A stretch of 64,000 nt of DNA from Oscillospiraceae bacterium (GCA_021770845.1 JAETQF010000008.1:1-64000); one strand, 5' to 3'; shown: positions 42,221 through 50,919, counted from the stretch's first letter. Numbers and translations are program-made. Notes: generated by a model not told the origin, from the sequence alone.

Positions 42221-43295
42221 AGAGCCGTTCCAGAGAGAGGATCTCGTCGGCGGTGCGGTCGGCGGTCTCCATCACGCCGTCGAAGTCCACATAGGGGTTA
42301 TAGAGCCGTTCCAGCTTGTCGTGGGCGGCCTTGGCCTGGGCCAGACCGGCCACCGCCTCCTCCGTCAGGGCGGCGGCCACCCGCCGGGTGAAGCGCAGCC
42401 GGGGTTTGGCGGCCCGGCAGGCGTCGGCGTCCACCATGGCGTCCAGCCGCAGGCGGCGGTAGGCCCGGTGGGGCCAGGGGGCCTCCGGGGTGGAGGTGAC
42501 GAAGGCCAGGGAGAGATCGGGGAAGATGAGGTGGGCCAGCCGATCCGGGGCCATGGGGTCGGGGCAGGCCACCGCCCGGTGCCCCGCCGCCAGCCCCGCG
42601 GTGAGGATGGGGTTGAGCAGATGGTGGGCCAGCCCGGAGCTGTCCGCCAGCTCATACACACGGCCCGCCTGGGCCTCCACCGTGCCCCAGAGGGTGAGGG
42701 CACCCTTGTGGGTGACGGCGGACAGGAACCGCTGATCCGCGCCCCCCGCACCGCCGGGCTTTTTCAGCTCCCGGCCGATGATCCCCGCCGCCCGCTTGGC
42801 CAGCTTCTGCTGCACCGCCGGGACGGCCAGCAGCTCGTTGATGTCCCGGCGCAGCTCCCCCGCCGCGCCCAGGCAGCGGTACACCCGCTTGTAGTGGCCC
42901 TGGTATTCGGCGGTGGCGGCCATAATGTCCTCCTTGATGGGCTGGAGGCCGGCGCGGTCGTAGAAGCCGCTCAGGTCTATGTAGCGGTCAACGGCGCCGG
43001 GACAGCCGGGTTCGAGGACGTGGGGCGCCGTCCCGTCCACCACCGCGGCCCCCAGGGCCGGGATGATCACCGCGTCCAGGGACTCCGGATCCCCCGAGCA
43101 CAGCACCTCCTCCGTCTCCAGCCCCGCGGCCTGGGCGTGCCGCTCCACCCGGCGCATGAGGGTGGACTTGCCGCTGCCCGGGCCGCTCTTGATGATGTAT
43201 ACCGCCCGGAACCGCCGGGGGTCGGACAGCTGGTGGTAGAGGGAATAAAACCCCGAGGGCGTATTCCCCCCCAGGAAATATTGGATCTTCGGCAT
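42219..43295 (-). CDS. P-loop ATPase of the PRK06851 type
   Basis: The 358-residue protein reads KIQYFLGGNTPSGFYSLYHQ at the N-terminus, followed by Walker A VYIIKSGPGSGKSTLMRRVE near residue 32. It has the later SGDPESLDAVIIPALGAAVV and a second AAVTHKGALTLWGTVEAQAG region. It matches a conserved clostridial ATPase family (PRK06851) in which the FLGGNT start is diagnostic; its role is not established. Its gene is convergent with DUF6514 and divergent from the hydrogenase. Confidence 0.85.
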   Translation of the reverse strand: MPKIQYFLGGNTPSGFYSLYHQLSDPRRFRAVYIIKSGPGSGKSTLMRRVERHAQAAGLETEEVLCSGDPESLDAVIIPALGAAVVDGTAPHVLEPGCPGAVDRYIDLSGFYDRAGLQPIKEDIMAATAEYQGHYKRVYRCLGAAGELRRDINELLAVPAVQQKLAKRAAGIIGRELKKPGGAGGADQRFLSAVTHKGALTLWGTVEAQAGRVYELADSSGLAHHLLNPILTAGLAAGHRAVACPDPMAPDRLAHLIFPDLSLAFVTSTPEAPWPHRAYRRLRLDAMVDADACRAAKPRLRFTRRVAAALTEEAVAGLAQAKAAHDKLERLYNPYVDFDGVMETADRTADEILSLERL

Positions 43296-43449
43296 CCTGA
43301 TAAAGCCTCCTCCTGATTGGCCGGCATTCCCGGCCTGGGTTTTCTCTCCAGACTATGCCGGCGGAGGCCAAAAGGTGCGCCCCGCCGGCCTGTCCGCCCC
43401 GCCGCCAAATCCACCGGAAATTTTCCACCTAAAATCGGCGCTTTTTGCC

Positions 43450-43478
43450 TTGACGGGGGCCATCATCCACGGTATAAT
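43450..43478 (+). promoter_or_regulatory. Hydrogenase promoter
   Basis: TTGACG (43450-43455) and TATAAT (43473-43478) are 17 bases apart, about 80 bases before the hydrogenase ATG. Confidence 0.85.
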
Positions 43479-43556
43479 TCAACACAGTGAATCGACATTT
43501 TTTTAACAATGCGGGCCGGCCAGCCGCCCGCGCCGATGCTGAGGAGGGAACAGCCC

Positions 43557-45047
43557 ATGCGCCACTATGAAACTACGGTACAAAAGCTGAAGGATGATGT
43601 GCTCACCGCCGTGGCCCGCCTTGCCTGGAACGAGCGGCTTCAGACCAACGACCTGCTGAACATTCCCGAGGAGATCATCCCCGGCCCCGAGGCCCAGATG
43701 CGCTGCTGCATCTACAAGGAGCGGGCCATCGTCAACAGCCGGGTGAAGATGGCCATGGGGGGCGACCGGGCCAACCCCGCCCTGGTGGAGGTGCTGCCCA
43801 TCGCCTGCGACGAGTGCCCCGTCACCGAGATCAGCGTGGGCCCGTCCTGCCGGGGCTGTATCGCCCACCGCTGCGTGGAGGTGTGCCCCAAGGGGGCCAT
43901 CCGCATTGAGAACCACCGCTCCGTCATCGACCACTCCAAGTGCGTGCTGTGCGGCAAGTGCATCGAGGCCTGCCCCTACGGCGCCATCACCAAGAATATG
44001 CGCCCCTGCGAGCGGGGGTGCCCGGTGAAGGCCATCACCATGGGCCCCGACCGCAAGGCCACCATCGACGTGAACAAGTGCATCTCCTGCGGCCAGTGCG
44101 TGATCCAGTGCCCCTTTGGCGCGGTGATGGACAAATCCTACATTGTGGACGTGATCCAGATGCTGCTGGGGGCGGACAAGTGGGGCCTCCACGTCTACGC
44201 CATTCTGGCCCCCTCCTTCGTGGGCCAGTTCGACTGCACCCCCGGCCAGATGGCCGCCGCCCTGAAGGAGATGGGCTTCTACGACGTGCAGGAGGTGGCG
44301 CTGGGCGCCGACCTCACCGCCCAGGCCGAGGCCGCCGAGTTTGAGGAGCGGGGAGGCGGCCCCATGACCTCCTCCTGCTGCCCCGCCTTCGTGGCCTTTG
44401 TGGAGCGGCATATGCCGGATCAGGTGCCCCTGGTGTCCACCACCCCCTCCCCCATGGTGATGCTGGGCCGGAGCATCAAGGATCGGGATCCCCTGGCCCG
44501 GGTGGTGTTCATCGGCCCCTGCGTGGCCAAGAAGCGGGAGTTCCACCTGGGCCGCACCCGGGCCAGCGTGGATCTGGTACTTACCTTCGAGGAGCTGTAC
44601 TCCATGCTGTCCGCCAAGGACATCGACGTGTCCAAGATGAAGGAGATCCCCCTGGATCACGCCAGCGGCTTCGGCCGGGCCTTTGCGGCCGGGGGCGGCG
44701 TGGCGGCGGCGGTGGCCCAGGGCCTCAAGGAGCGGGGCAGCACCGTGGAGGCCAGGACGGTGGCCTGCAGCGGCATTGAGGAGTGCAAGATGGCCCTGCT
44801 GAAGATGTCCAAGGGGGTGCTGCCGGAGAACTTCATCGAGGGCATGGCCTGCATGGGCGGCTGCGTCCAGGGCCCGGGCATCATCAACCGCAGCCCCAAG
44901 AACAAGAACGAGGTGGCCAAGCACGCCAAGGAGGCGGGCAAGCGCACCATCACCGACTCGGTGAACGCCATCGGCGGCCCCGCTGAGGTGCCCGCCGAGA
45001 GCAGCGACAAGAAGCCCGGCGGCGCCGTGGAGAAGGCCCGGGCGTAA
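43557..45047 (+). CDS. Group B [FeFe] hydrogenase
   Basis: The 496-residue protein starts at the ATG at 43557 behind GAGGAGGGAA. The N-terminal part carries ferredoxin-like clusters: CRGCIAHRCVEVCPKGAIRI, CVLCGKCIEACPYGAITKNM and CISCGQCVIQCPFGAVMDKS. The H-cluster domain has L1 TSSCCPAFV (271-279), L2 GPCVAKKRE (320-328) and L3 MACMGGCVQGPG (430-441), the spellings of monomeric group B enzymes. The direction in vivo (H2 production or uptake) is unknown. It could reoxidise ferredoxin made by Bcd-EtfAB. It forms a single-gene unit. Confidence 0.92.
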   Translation: MRHYETTVQKLKDDVLTAVARLAWNERLQTNDLLNIPEEIIPGPEAQMRCCIYKERAIVNSRVKMAMGGDRANPALVEVLPIACDECPVTEISVGPSCRGCIAHRCVEVCPKGAIRIENHRSVIDHSKCVLCGKCIEACPYGAITKNMRPCERGCPVKAITMGPDRKATIDVNKCISCGQCVIQCPFGAVMDKSYIVDVIQMLLGADKWGLHVYAILAPSFVGQFDCTPGQMAAALKEMGFYDVQEVALGADLTAQAEAAEFEERGGGPMTSSCCPAFVAFVERHMPDQVPLVSTTPSPMVMLGRSIKDRDPLARVVFIGPCVAKKREFHLGRTRASVDLVLTFEELYSMLSAKDIDVSKMKEIPLDHASGFGRAFAAGGGVAAAVAQGLKERGSTVEARTVACSGIEECKMALLKMSKGVLPENFIEGMACMGGCVQGPGIINRSPKNKNEVAKHAKEAGKRTITDSVNAIGGPAEVPAESSDKKPGGAVEKARA

Positions 45048-45070
45048 ATCCTCCCCCCTGCCCAGTTCAA

Positions 45071-45104
45071 AGCCTGCCGCCCTCAACGGGCGGCAGGCTT
45101 TTTG
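45071..45104 (+). terminator. Hydrogenase terminator
   Basis: AGCCTGCCGCCC (45071-45082) pairs with GGGCGGCAGGCT (45088-45099), followed by a T-run. It lies 23 bases after the stop. Confidence 0.92.
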
Positions 45105-45133
45105 CCGTCATCCGGAAACTTCCAAAAAATTTA

Positions 45134-45172
45134 GAACGAACGTTTGACAAATCGAACGAACTGTGGTATAAT
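45134..45172 (+). promoter_or_regulatory. lexA promoter with overlapping SOS-type box
   Basis: TTGACA (45144-45149) and TATAAT (45167-45172) are 17 bases apart, a perfect consensus. GAACGAACGTTT (45134-45145) matches GAAC-N4-GTTY and overlaps the -35. A second CGAACGAAC lies in the spacer. LexA autorepression is the natural reading. Confidence 0.75.
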
Positions 45173-45233
45173 ACGCCCAAGTCAAGATCCGCGGCCGGGT
45201 GGGCGGATCGATTTCTTGGAAGGAGCTTGCGCC

Positions 45234-45839
45234 ATGGGTAAACTGACCCCCAAGCAGCAGCAGATCTATGAGTTCATCTCCACCTTCGCGGACGAGCACG
45301 GCTACCCCCCCTCCGTGCGGGAGATCGCCCAGGCGGTGAACCTGAAATCCCCCGCCACCGTCCACTTCCACCTGAAGGGCCTGCGGGAGGCGGGCTACAT
45401 CTCCCAGGCGGAGGGCAAGACCCGGGCCATCACCATCGTGGGCGGCGACGCCGCCGGACGGAAGGATCAGGTGCCCCTGGTGGGCTACGTGGCGGCGGGC
45501 TCCCCCATCCTGGCCCAGGAGCACATCGAGGAGTACCTCACCTTCGACACCGGCGGCCTGTCCGGGGAGCACTTCGCCCTCACCGTCCGGGGCGAGTCCA
45601 TGCTGGAGGCGGGCATCCTTCCCGGCGACGTGGTGGTGGTGCATCAGCAGCCCCAGGCCCGGAACGGGGACATTGTGGTGGCCCTGTTTGAGGACGAGGC
45701 CACCGTGAAAACCTTCCGCCGGGAGCGGGACGGCCACATCTGGCTCTACCCGGAGAACTCCAGCCCGGAGTACCAGCCCATCGACGGGGAGGGCTGCTCC
45801 ATCCTGGGCCGGGTGGTGGCGGTGATCCGGCGGTACTGA
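45234..45839 (+). CDS. lexA: SOS repressor LexA
   Basis: The 201-residue repressor begins at the ATG at 45234 behind AAGGAG. It shows LTPKQQQIYEFISTFADEHG, then PSVREIAQAVNLKSPATVHF (winged HTH), the self-cleavage site AAG with Ala88-Gly89, Ser122 in TVRGESMLEAGILPGD and Lys159 in EATVKTFRRE. The promoter overlaps an SOS box (autoregulation). It is a separate unit between the hydrogenase and a small gene. Confidence 0.96.
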   Translation: MGKLTPKQQQIYEFISTFADEHGYPPSVREIAQAVNLKSPATVHFHLKGLREAGYISQAEGKTRAITIVGGDAAGRKDQVPLVGYVAAGSPILAQEHIEEYLTFDTGGLSGEHFALTVRGESMLEAGILPGDVVVVHQQPQARNGDIVVALFEDEATVKTFRRERDGHIWLYPENSSPEYQPIDGEGCSILGRVVAVIRRY

Positions 45840-45856
45840 GCAAATAATGCAGGAAA

Positions 45857-45889
45857 GGGGCGCTTCCCACCGGGGAGCGCCCCTTTTTT
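45857..45889 (+). terminator. lexA terminator
   Basis: A 12-base stem (45857-45868 with 45872-45883, one G-U pair) is capped by ACC and followed by TTTTTT. Confidence 0.95.
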
Positions 45890-45989
45890 CACCGTCTCTA
45901 TATAATGCCGGTTTATGGGACTTTCTGTGTGGTATCCTGTGTACAGAACGAAGGGGGAGCACCCCCAACACAGAAAGGAGCGTCCCAAT

Positions 45990-46106
45990 ATGTACGAGAT
46001 CAAATCCATCCGTGGCCACGTTGAGGTCTTTCTGGACGGCACGTTCTGCTTCTCCGCCGACACCTGGGGCGAGGCGGAGCAGGAGATCGCCCTCATGACC
46101 GCGTAA
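45990..46106 (+). CDS. Small 38-residue protein
   Basis: AAAGGAG precedes the ATG at 45990. The protein reads MYEIKSIRGHVEVFLDGTFC then FSADTWGEAEQEIALMTA. It looks like a small beta-hairpin plus helix. A -10-like TATAAT lies at 45901, without a matching -35. It is closed by a terminator. The frame seems real because of its ribosome binding site and bracketing terminators; its function is unknown. Confidence 0.65.
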   Translation: MYEIKSIRGHVEVFLDGTFCFSADTWGEAEQEIALMTA

Positions 46107-46116
46107 GAGAACCGAA

Positions 46117-46145
46117 AACCCCCTGCGGCAAAGCCGCAGGGGGTT
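46117..46145. terminator. Bidirectional terminator
   Basis: A 13-base perfect stem (46117-46129 with 46133-46145) around AAA lies between the small plus-strand gene and the convergent protease gene; T- or A-rich bases flank both sides weakly. Confidence 0.85.
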
Positions 46146-46162
46146 CTATTATGCAAACGGGT

Positions 46163-47569
46163 TCACCGCCCGAAGAAGTAGCCCCAGGGGAAGTTATTGA
46201 AAAAGTCGTCGCCGCCGTCCCCGCCGTAGGGATACTGGCCGCCGTAGCTTCCGCTGGAGGTGGGCTGGGGATTGGGATTGGTCTGGCCCTGATTGCCGGA
46301 GGTGTCCGGCTCGTTCTCCTGCTCGTCAAAGGTGAGCTGGAGGGTCAGCGTCTCGCCGGAGCGGTACACCTCAATGGACACCGTGTCCCCGGCTCGGTAG
46401 CTGTTCTTTACGGACACCATCTGGTTGGCGTCGGTGATCTCGGTGTCGTCGATCTTGGTGATGATGTCCCCGGGGCGGAGGCCGGCGGTCTCGGCGCAGG
46501 AGCCCTCCTCCACGCCGTTGACATACACGCCGGAGGGCCAGCCGAAGGCCTGCTTGTTCTCCTCAGACACCGTCCTGGGGTAGAGCACCCCCATGTAGGG
46601 CCGGCCGGTGACGTAGCCGTACTGCATATAGTCGGTGACGATGCCGATGACGTCGTTGATGGGGATGGCGAAGCCGATGCCCTCAATGGACGCCTGGGAG
46701 GACTGGCCGTTGTTGCTGAGCTTGGCGGAGGTGATGCCCACCACCCGGCCGTAGCTGTCGAACAGCGGGCCGCCGGAGTTGCCGGAGTTGATGGTGCAGT
46801 TGGTCTGGATCATGTTGTTCATCACGGTGCCGTCGCTCATGGTGATGGAGCGGCCGGTGGAGGACACGTTGCCCGAGGTCTGGGAGAAGGACAGGGTGCC
46901 CAGGGCGTTGCCGATGGTGCACACCTGCTCGCCCACCACCAGGTCGTCGGAGTCGCCCAGCACCACCGGCTTCAGGCCGGACACGCCGTCAATCTTCAGC
47001 ACCGCCACGTCGTTGAGCTCCTCGCCGCCCACCAGCTTGGCGTCATAGGTGTCGCCGTTGTTCAGCGTCACCTTGATGGAGGTGGCCCCGTCGATGACGT
47101 GGTAGTTGGTGACGATGTAGCCGTCCTCGCTGATGATGAAGCCGGAGCCCGCCCCGGCGGTGGGCTGCTGGTACCAGCCGTTGGTGGCCATGCCGGTCAC
47201 CGAGATGCACACGCTGGAGTCGGCGTAGGCGGCGTAGATCTCGGACAGGCTCATGGGGGTGAGGCCGTCGGCCTGCTTCACATTCACCGCCGTGGGATCC
47301 ACCTCGTTGCGGTAGATGGTGGTCTCGCCCTTGGGGCCTTGGCTCAGGCGGTCGTAGGCCGCCGCGCCGCCCACCCCCGCGCCGCCCCCCACCAGGGCGC
47401 AGCACAGCACCAGGGCCACCGCCTTGCCCGCGCCGCCCTTCTTCTTGGGGGGCTGGGGAGGAATGGGGGACTGGGGGCGATCCCAGGGGTCGCCGCCCTG
47501 CTGGGGCTGGGGCTGGGTGTAGTTGTAGCGGTAATTGCCGCTGCCGTCAAAACCGTTTTGATCATACAT
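46163..47569 (-). CDS. HtrA/DegP-type membrane-anchored serine protease
   Basis: The 468-residue protein has a Gln/Pro-rich cytoplasmic N-terminus, a transmembrane segment at about 49-72 (AVALVLCCALVGGGAGVGGA), a trypsin-like domain and one PDZ domain. The catalytic triad is H157 (TNYHVID), D187 (LNDVAVLKI) and S265 (NSGNSGGPLF). The PDZ part reads PGDIITKIDDTEITDANQMV, and the tail is rich in Gly and Tyr. The start at 47569 has AAAGGAG eight bases upstream. It handles misfolded extracytoplasmic proteins. It is probably stress-regulated, but no operator is seen. Confidence 0.95.
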   Translation of the reverse strand: MYDQNGFDGSGNYRYNYTQPQPQQGGDPWDRPQSPIPPQPPKKKGGAGKAVALVLCCALVGGGAGVGGAAAYDRLSQGPKGETTIYRNEVDPTAVNVKQADGLTPMSLSEIYAAYADSSVCISVTGMATNGWYQQPTAGAGSGFIISEDGYIVTNYHVIDGATSIKVTLNNGDTYDAKLVGGEELNDVAVLKIDGVSGLKPVVLGDSDDLVVGEQVCTIGNALGTLSFSQTSGNVSSTGRSITMSDGTVMNNMIQTNCTINSGNSGGPLFDSYGRVVGITSAKLSNNGQSSQASIEGIGFAIPINDVIGIVTDYMQYGYVTGRPYMGVLYPRTVSEENKQAFGWPSGVYVNGVEEGSCAETAGLRPGDIITKIDDTEITDANQMVSVKNSYRAGDTVSIEVYRSGETLTLQLTFDEQENEPDTSGNQGQTNPNPQPTSSGSYGGQYPYGGDGGDDFFNNFPWGYFFGR

Positions 47570-47740
47570 GGGAATTGCTCCTTTCAAATTCCGTCATGGA
47601 ACGCTGTTTCAAAAGCGGGGAGGCCGCCGGGGCCCTCTCGTCCGCCGCTGAGGATACAATACCCCATAATTGTGTCCAAATTATGTCGCAGGGCCGAAAT
47701 GATTTTGAATTTACCCTGAAAAAAACCTGAAAACGGCCCG

Positions 47741-48397
47741 TCACCGCTTCCCCCGGCCCCGCCGCAGGTCGAACAGAATCAGGGCGGCGCAGCCCAGCAC
47801 CAGCAGCGCCAGAATGAGAAGGGCGCAGTCGCGGAAGAACTCCTGGGGCAGGATGTTGATGATCTGATCCTCCGCCGGGTCAAAGAGCCAGTTGTCCTTG
47901 CCGGGGAAGAACAGGGCGTGGAACACCACGAAGGCCCGGTTGAAGTCCAGCGCCGCCAGCGCCCCCACCAGCAGGAACGCACCCCCCAGCCCCGCCCCCG
48001 CCCAGAAGCCGGGGCCGCGGCCCCGCGGCCGGGCGGGCCTGCGTCCGGTGAAGCGGGCGTACAGCAAAACCGCCGCCAGCAGGCCCAGGGACGCCCCCAG
48101 CACCCGCAGATCCAGCAGGAACAGCCCCCGCACATCGGTGAAGTGGGCTTTGCCCTCCTCCGACCACTTCAGCACGCCGGTGGAGAATTCCTCCGCCCCC
48201 AGGCAGTAGTCCAGCATCTCGTCGAAGGCGGTTTTAATCTCGTTTTCCGTCAGCCCGGTGCGTTCCACCAGCTTTAGGGGGCCGATGTGGGCGTAGTAGA
48301 AGGGGCGGCACAGGATGGGGGCGGCGATGGACGCGGTGAGCAGCGCCAGGGCCGTGCAGACGGCCATCAGGGCGCACAGGGGCTTGCTTTCCTTCAT
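47741..48397 (-). CDS. TIGR01906/DUF1461 integral membrane protein
   Basis: The 218-residue protein has four hydrophobic segments: CALMAVCTALALLTASIAAP at the N-terminus, LFLLDLRVLGASLGLLAAVL, GAGLGGAFLLVGALAALDFN and CALLILALLVLGCAALILFD. The loop FHALFFPGKDNWLFDPAEDQ and ILPQEFFRD match the DUF1461 family. Its function is unknown. It overlaps the upstream membrane-protein gene by four bases. Confidence 0.9.
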   Translation of the reverse strand: MKESKPLCALMAVCTALALLTASIAAPILCRPFYYAHIGPLKLVERTGLTENEIKTAFDEMLDYCLGAEEFSTGVLKWSEEGKAHFTDVRGLFLLDLRVLGASLGLLAAVLLYARFTGRRPARPRGRGPGFWAGAGLGGAFLLVGALAALDFNRAFVVFHALFFPGKDNWLFDPAEDQIINILPQEFFRDCALLILALLVLGCAALILFDLRRGRGKR

Positions 48398-49050
48398 GGG
48401 GCTTCCTCCTTTTCGGGCAGGGCGGACAGGGTGATGAGCACCTGGGAGGGGAGATAGAACAGCCACATCCCCACCGACACAACGGGATACAGCGGGGCGG
48501 CGGCGGGCAGGGCGTTGAACAGCCCCACGCACAGGTCGCACCCCACAAACAGGGTGAGGCCGGCGGCGAACAGCCGCCGGGGACGGCCCCGGCCCGTCCA
48601 GGCCAAAACCGTGTTGGACAGAAGCTGGGAGAAGTACAGCCCCGCCAGCAGGTTCACCGGGGAGGCAAGCTCCAGGGCGTACAGCCCCACCCCCGCCCCC
48701 AGGGCCAGGGCGGAGCGCAGGGGCCAGCCGCTGTCCGCCCCCATGCGGCGCAGGCGGAGGTAATAGGCCGTCTGGACGCACAAAAACAGGGCGATGCCCG
48801 CGGCATAGTGATCGTTTCGCACCAGCAGGAACCAGTCCGCCCCGGCGGTGAGGGCCAGGGCGGCGGGAACCAGCCGGTCGCCGCCCCAGTTGACGCAGGC
48901 CAGCAGGGAGAAGCCCAGGCACAGCAGGATCCCCGCGTATTTGATGGGGACGGACAGTCCGCCCCGGCCGGTGAGATCCAGGGCGAGGAAGGCGGCGTAC
49001 AGCGCCCCCTCCGCCGCCAGGAACGCGGCAGTGTACTTTTTTCCTTCCAG
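48394..49050 (-). CDS. Integral membrane protein, start uncertain
   Basis: The 218-residue product has six or seven hydrophobic segments (YAAFLALDL, YAGILLCLGFSLLACVNWGG, LVPAALALTAGADWFLLVRN, LLAGLYFSQLLSNTVLAW). The DHYAAGIALFLCVQTAYYLR segment resembles YhhN/lysoplasmalogenase-type proteins, but weakly. No ATG or GTG has a good ribosome binding site; the best candidate is a CTG at 49050 with AAGGAGGAG six bases upstream. The frame is open to 49128, where a possible -10 at 49080-49085 argues against a longer protein. Confidence 0.75.
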   Translation of the reverse strand: MEGKKYTAAFLAAEGALYAAFLALDLTGRGGLSVPIKYAGILLCLGFSLLACVNWGGDRLVPAALALTAGADWFLLVRNDHYAAGIALFLCVQTAYYLRLRRMGADSGWPLRSALALGAGVGLYALELASPVNLLAGLYFSQLLSNTVLAWTGRGRPRRLFAAGLTLFVGCDLCVGLFNALPAAAPLYPVVSVGMWLFYLPSQVLITLSALPEKEEAP

Positions 49051-49112
49051 GGCGGCTCCTCCTTCCGGCGTTTGGGGAGAGTATACCACATTTGCCGGAA
49101 AAAGGGAAGGGC

Positions 49113-49141
49113 TTGACGGAGGCGGCAAGGGGTGGTATACT
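49113..49141 (+). promoter_or_regulatory. Promoter of the MFS exporter leader
   Basis: TTGACG (49113-49118) and TATACT (49136-49141) are 17 bases apart. The transcript would begin near 49148 and carry a 290-base leader before the MFS gene. Confidence 0.8.
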
Positions 49142-49160
49142 GATGCTGCTTTCTCAAAAA

Positions 49161-49316
49161 GGAGGAAACCGGAGGCAATGTCTTACTTCAGCTGCTACAG
49201 TTTGCGACATTAGGATCCTTTTCGCACACAGGCGGAACGGGCGCGCCATTGAGCGGGCTTGGTTTTGTGTGTGCAAAAATGGCCCGCAACTGAGCTGAAG
49301 TGCCTCCATGACCTCC
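49161..49316 (+). promoter_or_regulatory. Long-range leader RNA structure
   Basis: Five left-arm blocks have matching blocks in reverse order on the right. GGAGG (49161-49165) pairs with CCTCC (49312-49316), GGAGGCA (49171-49177) with TGCCTCC (49301-49307), ACTTCAGCT (49185-49193) with AGCTGAAGT (49293-49301), CAGTT (49198-49202) with AACTG (49288-49292) and GCACACA (49224-49230) with TGTGTGC (49268-49274). The structure would hide both leader ribosome binding sites unless opened. Confidence 0.75.
49178..49213 (+). CDS. Putative 11-residue leader peptide
   Basis: AAAAAGGAGG and a second GGAGG lie just before this ATG. The frame reads MSYFSCYSLRH and stops at TAG. Its codons lie within the left arm of a long inverted structure, so a ribosome stalled here would change the RNA fold. 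It resembles the leader peptides of antibiotic-responsive attenuators. Translation is inferred. Confidence 0.6.
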   Translation: MSYFSCYSLRH

Positions 49317-49370
49317 TGGCCCCTGCCGCGGACTGCGGCGGGCGGCTGGTGATGCGCTGCGCTTTTTTGC

Positions 49371-49408
49371 GGGCCGCACCCCGGACGGGGTGCGGCCCCT
49401 TTGTGTTT
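49371..49408 (+). terminator. Attenuator terminator ahead of the MFS gene
   Basis: GGGCCGCACCCC (49371-49382) pairs perfectly with GGGGTGCGGCCC (49387-49398) and is followed by CTTTGTGTTT. It ends 28 bases before the MFS start. A T-run at 49363-49368 after GCGCTGCGC may be a second stop. Confidence 0.75.
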
Positions 49409-49436
49409 GGCGCTTCATTGAGAAAGGATGTTTATT

Positions 49437-50711
49437 ATGGATACGAAAAAGCCTTCCCAAGGGCTTTGGACTTGGGATTTTACCATCATCACCGCGGGCA
49501 GCGTCATCTCCCTCATCGGCGGCGTGCTGTCCAGCTTCGCCATGAGCATCATGGTGCTGGACTACACCGGATCGGTGTTCCTCTACGCCCTGTTCAACGC
49601 CGCCTACCAGATCCCCATGCTGGCGTGCCCCGTTTTAGCGGGGCCCTATCTGGATCGGATGAGCCGGAAAAAGGTGATCTACCGGCTGGACTTCCTGTCC
49701 GCCGGGATGTTCGCGGGGCTGGCCCTGCTGCTGCGGACGGGCTGGTTCAGCTTCCCGGCCCTGCTGTGCTTCAACCTGATCCGGGGGGGCGTGGACAGCG
49801 TGTACATGGTGGCCTACGACAGCCTCTACCCCAACCTGGTGGAGGAGGGAAACCTGTCCAAGGCCTACTCCATCTCCGGGATGCTGCAATCCATCATGCT
49901 GATGGCCTACCCCCTGGGGGCGCTGGCCTACGAGACGCTGGGCGGCGTGGAGCCGCTGTTTGCCATCAACGCGGTGTGCTTCTTCGCCGCCGCCTGCTTT
50001 GAGCGGTGCGTCCGCCATGTGGAGACCCATATGGACGCCGCTCCGCCGGCGGACGGCCTGGGGGCGCTGAAACGCTTCGGCCGGGATCTCCGGGAGGGGG
50101 TGGACTACATCGCCGGGGAGAAGGGCCTGCTGGCCGTCACCCTGTACTTTATGTTCTCCAACTTCGCCGGGGTGGGCTCGGATCAAATGTTTCTGCCCTT
50201 CTTCCGGAACCACAGCGCCCTGTTTGCCGCCTGGCCGGTGGCGGCGGTGACCCTGGGCGCCATCGTGTCCACCTGCTCTGAGGCAGGCCGGGTGGCGGGC
50301 GGGCTGCTCCACTACCGCTTCCGGCTCCCGGCGGCGAACAGGTTTCCCGTGGCCATGGCGGTCTACACAACCCTGCCCGTCCTTTACGGGGTTCTGCTGT
50401 TTCTGCCTGTCCCGGCCATGGCGGCGGTGTTTTTCCTCTACGGGGTGCTGGGGGTGACCTCCTACAACATCCGCATCGCCGCCACCCAGTCCTACCTGCC
50501 CGACAGCAAGCGGGCCCGGTTCAACGGCTCCTTCCAGATGCTCACCTCCCTGGGCTCGCTGTGCGGCACCCTGCTGGCGGGCTCCCTGGCGGAGGTCATG
50601 CCCGAGCGGGCGGTGATCCTGCTGTTCAGCGCGGCGGGGCTGGCGGCGGCCTGGCTGTTTATCTTCCGGCGCCGCCGGGAGGTGGCCATCCTCTACAACC
50701 GGGAGGTGTAA
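49437..50711 (+). CDS. MFS efflux transporter (macrolide-efflux-like)
   Basis: The 424-residue protein has about twelve hydrophobic segments with the MFS-3 loop LAGPYLDRMSRKKVIYRLDF, and it resembles Mef/LmrA-type drug exporters (FTIITAGSVISLIGGVLSSF at the N-terminus, LLFLPVPAMAAVFFLYGVLG later). The start at 49437 has AGAAAGG nine bases upstream; an ATG at 49428 is less likely. Its long leader with an 11-residue peptide and terminator suggests induction by an inhibitor of translation. The substrate is unknown. Confidence 0.88.
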   Translation: MDTKKPSQGLWTWDFTIITAGSVISLIGGVLSSFAMSIMVLDYTGSVFLYALFNAAYQIPMLACPVLAGPYLDRMSRKKVIYRLDFLSAGMFAGLALLLRTGWFSFPALLCFNLIRGGVDSVYMVAYDSLYPNLVEEGNLSKAYSISGMLQSIMLMAYPLGALAYETLGGVEPLFAINAVCFFAAACFERCVRHVETHMDAAPPADGLGALKRFGRDLREGVDYIAGEKGLLAVTLYFMFSNFAGVGSDQMFLPFFRNHSALFAAWPVAAVTLGAIVSTCSEAGRVAGGLLHYRFRLPAANRFPVAMAVYTTLPVLYGVLLFLPVPAMAAVFFLYGVLGVTSYNIRIAATQSYLPDSKRARFNGSFQMLTSLGSLCGTLLAGSLAEVMPERAVILLFSAAGLAAAWLFIFRRRREVAILYNREV

Positions 50712-50751
50712 TTTGTCCCACAAAAATCGGCAAATAGGAATAGATTTTCCC

Positions 50752-50779
50752 TTGCGTTTGAAATGAGACGTGATATAAT
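50752..50779 (+). promoter_or_regulatory. Rnf operon promoter
   Basis: TTGCGT (50752-50757) and TATAAT (50774-50779) are 16 bases apart. The leader of about 130 bases before rnfC contains a GC-rich hairpin built from GCAGGCGTCTCCC and GGGGGACGCCGCCTGC. Confidence 0.75.
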
Positions 50780-50919
50780 AGTCAGTACGTGAGCAGGCGT
50801 CTCCCGGTGTTTGGCAGGTTCCATTCGCCGCCGGCGGGGGACGCCGCCTGCCTGTTCCGGGCCCCGCCGCCCGGGGCGGGCCGCGCGTAAGGAGAAACTA
50901 CGATTGAGGAGGAAGTTCT

